The translations under genes and the position numbers were made by a program. From positions 1 through 20,231 of the IMG/VR virus record IMGVR_UViG_3300030060_003236: DNA of 20,231 bases; one strand, written 5' to 3'. This document shows positions 14,144 through 20,231 of this stretch, piece by piece. Under the pieces are notes generated by a model that was not told the origin of the DNA, did not search any database, and was given only the letters and a program-made list of their open reading frames with translations. The stretch comes from a virus. Position 1 is the stretch's first letter; each line of letters starts with the position of its first letter.

Positions 14144-16158
14144 ATTTGTTTTAGGTCTAACCAATTATGCCCCTTTTTTATTTCATAGTCAAGGGGAATA
14201 TTAAAATCTATGTCGTATCTTTTATTAATAGATTGTGTGATACCATCACAAGCCTTCTTTAGTTTAGTTATGACATGGTCTACCTCCGATGAATGTGCAT
14301 CTATAATAATAGAATCATGCACAGTGTTTATTAATCTACTTCTCATTCCTTTTACTGCATTGTAAATATCAATACAAGCTGCGGGAACTATATCACCTGT
14401 TGCAAATCCTTGAACAGGATAATTTCTAACTTGAGTATAATAATTAGAACCACCCCAAGTACCTCTTTCTATACCTTCAAAGTAGTATTGCCTACCACTA
14501 GGAAGTGTCACAAAGGATGTAGCTATGGCTGTATCCTCTGTTCTATCTTGCCATTGTGTTATACCTTTGTATCTTTTCTTAAACCATGAGTAATATTTTT
14601 TCTCTTCATCAGTTCCTGAAAATCCACCATAGAGAGGTTTAAATGTATGTGCCTTTGCATCTTGTCTTACACAACCAATAACATTAGCAGTATTTTGGTG
14701 AACATCTACACCCTCTAAAATATCAGAGATAGCTTGAGAATCTTGAGATAGAAAAGCAGCAACTCTAAATTCTAATTGTGCAAAATCCATTTCAATAATC
14801 TCACCATTATCAAATCTAGATTGTATTATTCTTTTGATAGGTAGCTTATCACCCCTTGGTATATTTTGGAAGTTAGGCTCTGAACAAGATAGTCTACCTG
14901 TCACCACATTAGTTTGACTAAAGTGAGGGTGTAGCATGTCATCTTGTTTAACATATGTTTTTATACCCTCAACAAAAGTAGATAAATATTTTGATACCTG
15001 TCTAAATCTAATTAAGTATTCCAAAAACTCTTTTATTCTTCCAGTATTTCTATCGGCGATATATTGTAAGTTAGCCTCTGATACTACACCACCATTAGAA
15101 TTTATATTCTTCTGAGTTCTTATGGGTACTTTAAAACCTGCTACTTTTTGTGTAGCTGTAAGTAAAACACCTTCACCTTTACACTCAGAACACTTATGAA
15201 TTTGTTGAAAGTAAGTTCCATCTTTTTTTATTTTTCTACGGATACCTGCACCATCACAAACATTACATTTTACACCTGCCTCATACTGTACAGGTCTAGT
15301 TTTTTTCTCTATTATTTGTCTAAAGGTATGGTCGGGATATTTAACAGGAGTTCTCTTCTTTCCTGATTCATCTGTACCCAAGCCAAAAGTTATTGCCCAA
15401 TCATTCTTATCTATAATTTCTCTAGAATGGATGATTTTAGATAACTGCTCTGGACTTCCAATATTATATGGTCTATCGCCCATCATCTCTTGAACAGTTA
15501 TCTCTATCTTTTTTTTGATAGAACTATACTCCTCGTCTAATGCTTTTTTAAGTTCGTCTAGTGTGCTAGGATTTACATAAATTCCATTTCGTTCTATCTC
15601 TACTAATGTAATTAAAAATTCACACATCAATTCTAATGTAGGTAGTAGTCCTTTATTTTCTTCTCGTTTATAATCAAGGTCTTGTTGCAAGTATAAATCT
15701 TTTGTTATAGCAACATCATTTCTACCATAGGTTTCTAAATCAGAAATAGGTATCTTATCCATGCCAATACCAGAGTCTATGGCATTTTCTAATGTTGCAT
15801 ATTTAATTCCTATCTTTCTTCTCTTACAACATTCTTTTAAACTTAAAGGTTTTCTTTGGCCTCTGTATAAAACAGATTCTGCAACCATAGTATCCCATAC
15901 CTTACCTTCATATTTAAATCCACATTCTAATAACCAAGACAAATCAAACTTAAGATTGTGTCCCACCATTAATGTTGTCTTATCTAAAATTGACTGGAGT
16001 TCGTTATGGCTAGTACGAATATCGCCAGTGAACTCATCATGATTAAAAAATATATATTCATCATTTACTCCTACGCTTACTAGTTTATTACTTAAATTAT
16101 ACGGAGTATTATCTCCGTCTTTTGTGAAAGTTGTTTCTATATCCAATACACTAATCAT
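14140..16158 (-). CDS. polA: DNA polymerase, family A, T7-like, with exonuclease domain (672 aa)
   Basis: Replicative polymerase. The 3'-5' exonuclease is complete: LDIET (D6, E8), GHNLKFD (D72) and YGRNDVA (Y144, D148). The palm has motif A EMDFAQLE (D458), motif B RQDAKAHTFKPLYGG (R498, K502, F506, Y510) and motif C TVHDS (H614, D615). Phe at the site equivalent to E. coli Pol I 762 is the form linked in marine viral surveys to virulent phages. Unusually, residues 298-330 hold two CxxCxGxG motifs (CNVCDGAG, CSECKGEG), a DnaJ-like zinc module about 130-160 residues before motif A, the region where T7 carries its thioredoxin-binding loop. Length is typical for podoviral PolA. The ATG at 16158 is stop-start fused to the helicase gene (TAATG). 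The initial Met-Ile-Ser-Val-Leu-Asp fits the exonuclease strand exactly. Confidence 0.96.
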   Translation of the reverse strand: MISVLDIETTFTKDGDNTPYNLSNKLVSVGVNDEYIFFNHDEFTGDIRTSHNELQSILDKTTLMVGHNLKFDLSWLLECGFKYEGKVWDTMVAESVLYRGQRKPLSLKECCKRRKIGIKYATLENAIDSGIGMDKIPISDLETYGRNDVAITKDLYLQQDLDYKREENKGLLPTLELMCEFLITLVEIERNGIYVNPSTLDELKKALDEEYSSIKKKIEITVQEMMGDRPYNIGSPEQLSKIIHSREIIDKNDWAITFGLGTDESGKKRTPVKYPDHTFRQIIEKKTRPVQYEAGVKCNVCDGAGIRRKIKKDGTYFQQIHKCSECKGEGVLLTATQKVAGFKVPIRTQKNINSNGGVVSEANLQYIADRNTGRIKEFLEYLIRFRQVSKYLSTFVEGIKTYVKQDDMLHPHFSQTNVVTGRLSCSEPNFQNIPRGDKLPIKRIIQSRFDNGEIIEMDFAQLEFRVAAFLSQDSQAISDILEGVDVHQNTANVIGCVRQDAKAHTFKPLYGGFSGTDEEKKYYSWFKKRYKGITQWQDRTEDTAIATSFVTLPSGRQYYFEGIERGTWGGSNYYTQVRNYPVQGFATGDIVPAACIDIYNAVKGMRSRLINTVHDSIIIDAHSSEVDHVITKLKKACDGITQSINKRYDIDFNIPLDYEIKKGHNWLDLKQI

Positions 16159-17384
16159 TAATCTATGTACCTCGCTTTACTAGGCACAATCTTACAAGGA
16201 ATAATACCATGCCAACCCGTTAATTTATTTTTACTAATACATAATGTTCTAGTAAAATCTTCTTCTCCTTCCCAGTCATCCTTCTTTCCTATACCAATAA
16301 TTAAATCAGCTTCTGCTGCTTTGCCTGTCTTACTACCCTCCATGTTATTAAAACTTATGTGATTTTTATCATGAGCATCACTACTCGCTTGGCATATACC
16401 AAACATACACACATCCCTTCTACTAGCTATGTCTCTAGTTAATTTATATATCTCTCTCAATTTTTCATGACCACTGTCAAAATTTTCTGATAGTTCTATC
16501 TTATCTAATTGGTCAACTATAACTACATCAGGTTTATACTCTTCACAATAACTGTCTATTGATTCTACAGTAAAATCTTTACAATCGTATACATGAATTT
16601 TATCTTTTATTTTTTCCCATTCTGCATTAGCTACCTCAGGCTCTTCATCTATGTGGCTCTTAGTCATATCAGAACATGCCTGTATTAATCTTAAAACAAT
16701 TCTAGAAGGCTTCTCTTCATTGCAAAAAATGGCTATATTGTTGACTTTTTCTTGATATGCAAAACCATTTTCACCACCTACCATGTTAATCCAAAAGGCA
16801 GTCTTACCAGATTCCGGTCTTGCAAAGATGACAGTGAAGTGTCCCTTGCCAACACCCTTTACTTGTTGATTTAATAATGAGGGTGCAGAAAATTGAAACA
16901 GATTACTGTAATCCATTTCTTTGAGAAGTTCATACAAATCTTTTGTGACTTCTTGAATACTATCCTCGATAGATTCTTCTTGTTGTAAAAGTTTAACAAC
17001 ACTTTTTACATCACCACCACCATTTTTATAAATGTTTAAAAGTTTTTGTGATGCTTCATGTACAATTTGTGATTGATGCATCTGCTGTATAGTCAGTACA
17101 ACATTGTCTTCATTGATGTCAACTGTATCTAAGTCAGTCACAACCTGCATTGCTTTGTCTTTATTAGATTGTGTATTGGTAGGATTATAATTTAAATAAT
17201 TAATATATAAATCATCGTGAAGTATTTCTTTACAGTCAGGTAAATCTTTATAAGTTTTTTCTATGACTGCATAGACATCTAGTAAATTAGCTAGACTACT
17301 TTTTTGTATTTTGTTTTTGTATTTTTGATAAAACTCTTTTCTTAAGCAAAGCTTTATAATTTTTAATGCCATCAAATTTTTCAT
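16158..17384 (-). CDS. Replicative helicase, DnaB/RecA-like (408 aa)
   Basis: ATP-driven hexameric helicase that unwinds ahead of the polymerase. An all-helical N-terminal part (about 1-150) precedes the RecA core: Walker A ARPESGKT (188-195), the NEEK glutamate (about 223), Walker B PDVVIVDQLD (D291) and the sensor segment FGICQASSDAHD (Q332). The later GSKTGKAAEADLIIGI segment also fits DnaB-type helicases. Unlike T7 gp4, primase and helicase are separate proteins here. The ATG at 17384 follows GAGAGGG by about seven bases; ATG 17372 and an upstream TTG (17399) are alternatives. It overlaps the 60-aa gene upstream by 89 bases. Confidence 0.9.
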   Translation of the reverse strand: MKNLMALKIIKLCLRKEFYQKYKNKIQKSSLANLLDVYAVIEKTYKDLPDCKEILHDDLYINYLNYNPTNTQSNKDKAMQVVTDLDTVDINEDNVVLTIQQMHQSQIVHEASQKLLNIYKNGGGDVKSVVKLLQQEESIEDSIQEVTKDLYELLKEMDYSNLFQFSAPSLLNQQVKGVGKGHFTVIFARPESGKTAFWINMVGGENGFAYQEKVNNIAIFCNEEKPSRIVLRLIQACSDMTKSHIDEEPEVANAEWEKIKDKIHVYDCKDFTVESIDSYCEEYKPDVVIVDQLDKIELSENFDSGHEKLREIYKLTRDIASRRDVCMFGICQASSDAHDKNHISFNNMEGSKTGKAAEADLIIGIGKKDDWEGEEDFTRTLCISKNKLTGWHGIIPCKIVPSKARYID

Positions 17385-17478
17385 CCGCTGCCCTCTCAAA
17401 CCTCTTTGATACTTGTTCTAACCTTGGTGCTAATTTTAATATAGATAAAGCCTCTTTTAATTCTTCTGAATTATTCAT
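17296..17478 (-). CDS. Small Lys-rich protein (60 aa) overlapping the helicase start
   Basis: From ATG 17478 the frame encodes MNNSEELKEALSILKLAPRL and a basic helical rest (LLKKRVLSKIQKQNTKK). The start sits in the same ACAGATGAATAA junction used by the preceding gene, so translation is probably coupled; GGAGG is twelve bases upstream. The C-terminal 89 bases also encode the helicase N-terminus in another frame. No family is recognised. A helicase loader-like role would be a guess from position only. A real gene is likely but not certain because of the long overlap. Confidence 0.55.
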   Translation of the reverse strand: MNNSEELKEALSILKLAPRLEQVSKRFERAADEKFDGIKNYKALLKKRVLSKIQKQNTKK

Positions 17479-17484
17479 CTGTAT
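17471..17484 (-). repeat. Gene-junction repeat, copy 1 (ATACAGATGAATAA)
   Basis: Fourteen bases that hold both the end of one gene (TDE-stop) and the start of the next (MNN). An identical copy lies at 17685-17698 at the preceding junction. Here GGAGG stands 12 bases before the ATG because of six extra bases. Confidence 0.6.
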
Positions 17485-17692
17485 AATCATCCTCCACTCT
17501 AATATTACAATTACTTATAAATTCTTGAACATCTAAATTAAACTCTTGCATATCCACTAACTCTTTTGCAATAAGTTCTCTAGCTTTTTTATCAGAATAT
17601 TCATGTAAGTCTTTGACATTCCCTGGCACTTCAAATGTAAAAGTTCTCTCGACTGTTGCCATGATTTTATATTTTGGAAATGGATTATTCAT
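17471..17692 (-). CDS. Small unknown protein (73 aa)
   Basis: ATG at 17692 has GGGAGG six bases upstream and overlaps the previous stop by eight bases; a later in-frame ATG (17662) has no ribosome binding site. After MNNPFPKYKIMATVERTF comes a beta-strand-like segment and a helical acidic half (ELIAKELVDMQEFNLDVQEFI) ending EDDYTDE. The TFTFEVPGNVKDLHEYSDKKARELI part resembles small alpha/beta proteins in which two strands flank a helix, common among phage early proteins. No function assigned. Confidence 0.75.
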   Translation of the reverse strand: MNNPFPKYKIMATVERTFTFEVPGNVKDLHEYSDKKARELIAKELVDMQEFNLDVQEFISNCNIRVEDDYTDE

Positions 17693-17698
17693 CTGTAT
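17685..17698 (-). repeat. Gene-junction repeat, copy 2 (ATACAGATGAATAA)
   Basis: Second copy of the 14-base stop/start module, with GGAGG at ideal distance (six bases) before the ATG. See the copy at 17471-17484. Confidence 0.6.
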
Positions 17699-18128
17699 CC
17701 TCCCATGATTCCTCAGGTATTTTACTTACTACCTCTACTGGTTTAGTTTTCATAAATTCTAAGTTCTTACCTAGTAATACTTTAACTCTACCCTCTATTA
17801 CATGTTTAACATCATCCATTTTTAAATCAGAAGGTTTCTTTTCGTACATAAAAAAGTCTGACCTAAACCCTGTTTCAGATATGTAGGGAACATGATACTC
17901 AGGTCTTCCCTTATATTTATTACTGACAGTATAGCCTGTATCAATACCTTTATTTATATCTACTTCAAGCCTGTGGTTGGACATAGTTAGGTGATAATGC
18001 CAATTCTCCCATGGTCTATTATCTTCATTGTCCCAACCTCTATAGACTTGGGATGTAAGCTTCGCATCTATATCTATCTCCGATATTTTTATTATTCCTT
18101 CAAAGTGTACTCTGTCAAAAAACGCCAT
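17685..18128 (-). CDS. Unknown protein (147 aa)
   Basis: ATG 18128 is preceded by AAAGGAA and lies three bases after the stop of the coiled-coil gene. The first half is rich in beta-prone and aromatic segments (KISEIDIDAKLTSQVYRGWDN, RPWENWHYHLTMSNHRLEVDINKG), the second has basic patches and ends in an acidic EESWEDTDE. The DxDAxLxSxVYRGWD and W-WHYHLTMSNHR signatures are distinctive but do not match a family I know. It is placed between primase and helicase and is presumably an early or replication-linked protein. Confidence 0.75.
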   Translation of the reverse strand: MAFFDRVHFEGIIKISEIDIDAKLTSQVYRGWDNEDNRPWENWHYHLTMSNHRLEVDINKGIDTGYTVSNKYKGRPEYHVPYISETGFRSDFFMYEKKPSDLKMDDVKHVIEGRVKVLLGKNLEFMKTKPVEVVSKIPEESWEDTDE

Positions 18129-18131
18129 CTA

Positions 18132-18470
18132 CTATTCCTTTCCTTTTTTAAATAATCCAGAGGTGTTTAACTTAGAGGCATCCTCTTTTGCCTTATCTAC
18201 AACTTCAGCTAACTCCTGTGTTTTTTGAAGCTGTCGAAACTCTTCTTTAGTTTTAGATTGCTCAAGGACTTCGTCTACTGTCATATTAATTTTCTCTTGC
18301 CTTAAAAGAAAATTTCTCTCAGCCCACTGTTCTACTCTACCTGTCAAAAATTTATTATGAAGCCTAACTTCTCTTAGGTCTTCTTCTAACTCTTTAATTC
18401 TTTTTAATCTATCCCTGCTTTTTTCTTTAGCCTTCTTTAATTGTTCTTCTAACTCTCTAACTATTGCCAT
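18132..18470 (-). CDS. Coiled-coil protein (112 aa)
   Basis: AAGGAG lies before ATG 18470, and the start overlaps the primase end by 14 bases. Residues 4-65 form a charged heptad coil (ELEEQLKKAKEKSRDRLKRI onward), followed by EKINMTVDEVLEQSKTKEEF, another helix and a short basic tail (FKKGKE). An all-helical protein of this size next to primase might be an assembly or scaffold factor for the replisome, but the sequence gives no specific family. Confidence 0.75.
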   Translation of the reverse strand: MAIVRELEEQLKKAKEKSRDRLKRIKELEEDLREVRLHNKFLTGRVEQWAERNFLLRQEKINMTVDEVLEQSKTKEEFRQLQKTQELAEVVDKAKEDASKLNTSGLFKKGKE

Positions 18471-19221
18471 GTAATAACTCCTTAATTGTTTCTTGTTTTA
18501 AATATTTTAAATCCTTGGGTATGAGAACTATCTTACTATCTACACTATAACCTAGCTTCTTTTGTATGTCAAAAGTCTTAGCGTTAGCATCGGGGTCAAG
18601 GCATATATAAACTTTTTTAAATTTACTTCTAATATATTCTGCATGTTTATCAGATAGTGATGTACCCATAATAGCTATACCTGTATGGATAGGAGCTACT
18701 GCACAAGCTGACACACAGTCTTCAACAATTACTGCATTAGATACATCATTACCTACTACAAAAGGATAGGCACAAGAATTATATTTATACCATCTCGGAA
18801 CTTTATTAGATAATGTTCTGCCTACTGCACCTCTAACTATGCCGTCTATATCAATAATAAATACTACCCTATCTTGCTTAACATCATACATAATTCTAGC
18901 ATTACAATCATAAGGATTAATATTATAATCTTTTAAATACTTCATAGCTTTAGGATTGGGATAGATAGAAACAAATGATTTAGGCATAATAAATTTATCT
19001 TCTTGTTTTTTCTTAGGTGTAAAAATATTTTCAATATCGGAGATAGAATAACCCCTAGAGTTAGAGCCACTGTTATTGCACGATGCATGAAAACAATTCC
19101 ATATAATTTTACCACTAACTTTTCTAATAGATAAAGTATTCCTGTTTAAACAAGAAGGGCAGTCCATTCTAAGACTGCCCCCTTCGTCTATGTTTATGTA
19201 ATCTAAATCAATTCCTTGCAC
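18457..19221 (-). CDS. DNA primase, zinc-binding plus TOPRIM (254 aa)
   Basis: Makes RNA primers for lagging-strand synthesis. A zinc ribbon lies at the N-terminus: MDCPSC (C21, C24) and WNCFHASC (C43, C48). After a linker, the RNA-polymerase-like half includes KQDRVVFIIDIDGIVRGAVGR (115-135), and the TOPRIM core has AVIVEDCVSACA (E167) and VYICLDPDANA (D209, D211), the usual metal-binding Glu and DxD. Compared with T7 gp4 it is a stand-alone primase with no helicase domain; the helicase is encoded four genes downstream. The start is GTG at 19221 with a weak AGGT, and the product begins M-QGIDLDYINID, consistent with T7-type primases. Overlaps the gene on each side by 14 bases. Confidence 0.9.
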   Translation of the reverse strand: MQGIDLDYINIDEGGSLRMDCPSCLNRNTLSIRKVSGKIIWNCFHASCNNSGSNSRGYSISDIENIFTPKKKQEDKFIMPKSFVSIYPNPKAMKYLKDYNINPYDCNARIMYDVKQDRVVFIIDIDGIVRGAVGRTLSNKVPRWYKYNSCAYPFVVGNDVSNAVIVEDCVSACAVAPIHTGIAIMGTSLSDKHAEYIRSKFKKVYICLDPDANAKTFDIQKKLGYSVDSKIVLIPKDLKYLKQETIKELLHGNS

Positions 19222-19417
19222 TACTACCTACCAAATTAGAAAAGATTTGATTAAGCTGATTGCTACCATCATTGTATCCTTTCTCGTACTGTTCTCTAGC
19301 TACCATATCAATCATCTCTTTAAATCTTACTATTGATTCGCTAGAAAAAACATTTGTAAATGCTTTGTCATCAAGCATTTCTTTAAATATTTCTAGTTTA
19401 GATTGTTTACTCATCAT
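19208..19417 (-). CDS. Small acidic/basic helical protein (69 aa)
   Basis: GAGGAG at 19421-19426 points to the tandem ATGs at 19417 and 19414 rather than an ATG at 19429 inside that motif. The protein starts MMSKQSKLEIFKEMLDDKAF and is helical, with REQYEKGYNDGSNQL near the end. The KGYNDG element is common in small phage proteins of unknown role. It overlaps the previous gene end and the primase start (14 bases). Confidence 0.7.
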   Translation of the reverse strand: MMSKQSKLEIFKEMLDDKAFTNVFSSESIVRFKEMIDMVAREQYEKGYNDGSNQLNQIFSNLVGSSARN

Positions 19418-19592
19418 CGTTCTCCTCATCTAAATTAACTGTTTCAATATAGTCATCAAACTCATATGAAGAATAACTTTCATCAAGTCCTTCTCCATCT
19501 CTTGCTTTATCTTCTGCTTCTTCACTATTTTTTGCTTCGACAAAATAACTTTTTTGCACATTCCAAGCTAAGACTACTCTATAATTAGGCAT
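19407..19592 (-). CDS. Small acidic protein (61 aa)
   Basis: AAGGAAGTACA precedes ATG 19592. MPNYRVVLAWNVQKSYFVEA is a beta-strand-like start, followed by an acidic helix with KNSEEAEDKARDGEG and a tail of D/E (LDEENDDE). The strand-helix order with a conserved-looking A-x3-AE-KA is common among small phage proteins that carry EA-x-A repeats, with no known function. The acidic tail encodes the ribosome binding site of the next gene. Confidence 0.7.
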   Translation of the reverse strand: MPNYRVVLAWNVQKSYFVEAKNSEEAEDKARDGEGLDESYSSYEFDDYIETVNLDEENDDE

Positions 19593-20061
19593 TGTACTTC
19601 CTTTCTTTTGGTAAGTTTCCTATAGTAAAATCAAAGTCATCTACACGATAGATAAGTTTGATACTCTCTTCCAATTTACTTGGAACTTTTTCTAGTGTCA
19701 TCAGTCGATACCCTACATCATCTATAAATTTGACTGTATACATTTTCTTCTTGAACTTAAGAAGTCTTATACTGTCGTACCTTACAGATGTAAAGTCATG
19801 AGGGTGTCTTTGATGTGCTAAATATCTTTTGTTTTTAAACTCTTTTAAACACATCCCTTGGTCATTTACTGTTATTGGTGAAGGTCTATCGCCGATAGTT
19901 TTTATCTCGCCGTCTACAATAGACTTGTATTGCTTCACATCAAATCTAAAAATGCCTTCTCTAAATGTGCCTGTCGATTTTTTGACAAACCCACAATAGA
20001 AGAATCCTTGACCTACCGCTTCTTTGATAGCATTTTTAATTGGTTGGTTTATGATTTGCAT
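19585..20061 (-). CDS. Small early protein with probable SH3-like barrel (158 aa)
   Basis: ATG 20061 with AAGGAAAATA upstream is preferred over an ATG at 20109 that lies within the previous gene's end without a ribosome binding site. The pattern FVKKSTGTFREGIFRFDVKQ, then PSPITVNDQGMC, FTSVRYDSIRLLKFKKKMYTV resembles the DUF2693-type SH3-like barrel of phage and bacterial proteins (KKxGTxR..., TVxDxxxxxR, then the strand xVRYDSIxxL). The call is from motif memory. The C-terminal 35 residues are acidic-basic mixed. Contains the second copy of the 18-bp repeat (19886-19903), here read as TIGDR. Confidence 0.6.
   Translation of the reverse strand: MQIINQPIKNAIKEAVGQGFFYCGFVKKSTGTFREGIFRFDVKQYKSIVDGEIKTIGDRPSPITVNDQGMCLKEFKNKRYLAHQRHPHDFTSVRYDSIRLLKFKKKMYTVKFIDDVGYRLMTLEKVPSKLEESIKLIYRVDDFDFTIGNLPKERKYNA
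19886..19903. repeat. 18-bp repeat CTATCGCCGATAGTTTTT, copy 2
   Basis: Exact second copy of the repeat at 468-485, in the same orientation on the + strand, while the gene here is on the - strand. Shorter relatives carrying GCCGATAG lie at 5256-5266 (+), 11496-11505 (-) and 15050-15061. Confidence 0.6.
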
Positions 20062-20231
20062 TATTTTCCTTTCTAGATAATTCATAATCAATATAAACAT
20101 CCATGACATCCCAACTCACACCGATAGTTGCGTCATGTTTATGTAAAAGTCTATATAAAACATCCCTACATTCATCGTTTGTCAAAGAGTTTTCTTGACC
20201 TCTATTTTTTAGTTGTAGTTTAACATCATCA
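20036..20231 (-). CDS. C-terminal part of an unknown gene (at least 64 aa, cut by the window edge)
   Basis: From the window edge a frame on the - strand stays open to TAA at 20036-20038. It encodes DDVKLQLKNRGQENSLTNDE, then CRDVLYRLLHKHDATIGVSWD, VMDVYIDYELSRKENNAN and the end HKPTN. It overlaps the 158-aa gene start by 26 bases in the same chain style. The rest lies outside. No domain recognised. Confidence 0.65.
   Translation of the reverse strand, partial: DDVKLQLKNRGQENSLTNDECRDVLYRLLHKHDATIGVSWDVMDVYIDYELSRKENNANHKPTN

Noticed and set aside
15471-15484. GTCTATCGCC shared with the region of the 18-bp repeat copy 2
   Set aside because: Both sites encode Gly-Asp-Arg-Pro in frame, so coding explains the match; it also lacks the second half of the palindrome.
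15761-16362. Plus-strand frames inside the polymerase and helicase genes
   Set aside because: Antisense shadows of two certain genes.

Overview
The window is an AT-rich stretch of a tailed phage genome, by its gene content a lytic marine phage with a short-tailed (podovirus-like) late gene set. I see a T7-type family A DNA polymerase, separate TOPRIM primase and DnaB/RecA-like helicase, a Cas4/AddB-like exonuclease, a small PD-(D/E)XK nuclease, a DUF6378 protein, a very large ejection-type virion protein, a three-helix holin and a GH24 lysozyme. The low GC content, very short overlaps and many small unknown proteins recall phages of SAR11-like marine alphaproteobacteria (HTVC010P-like pelagiphages). 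That host assignment is inference. No integrase, repressor, RNA polymerase, tRNA, IS element or CRISPR array is visible.

The layout is two convergent blocks that meet at about 11,020. The left block (1-11,023, + strand) is a late operon. It starts with the last codons of an upstream gene, a 13-residue Cys-rich peptide and a strongly basic protein. Two exported proteins follow, one with a Pro/Glu-rich rod, then two small proteins with one N-terminal membrane helix and a coiled coil. Next is a run of probable virion proteins (493, 101, 162, 332 and 1232 aa), and it ends with holin and endolysin. Most of its junctions are stop-start fusions (TAATG), so translation is probably coupled across the block.

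The right block (20,231-11,012, - strand) is the replication operon, read right to left: small early proteins, primase, a coiled-coil protein, small unknowns, helicase, DNA polymerase, a putative ssDNA-binding protein, exonuclease, an unknown protein, a PD-(D/E)XK nuclease, a DUF6378 protein and two small proteins. Its promoter lies outside the window to the right; the late promoter lies outside to the left.

The gene logic is simple: primase, helicase, polymerase and SSB copy the genome, the two nucleases process DNA (host degradation or recombination), and the late block builds and ejects the particle and lyses the cell. The oddest points are a DnaJ-like double CxxCxGxG zinc module inserted in the polymerase thumb, two Sec-exported late proteins whose genes overlap through their hydrophobic segments, a tiny Cys-rich peptide gene with a strong ribosome binding site, and a recurring near-palindrome CTATCGCCGATAG. 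No intergenic gap exceeds about 15 bases except near the left edge.
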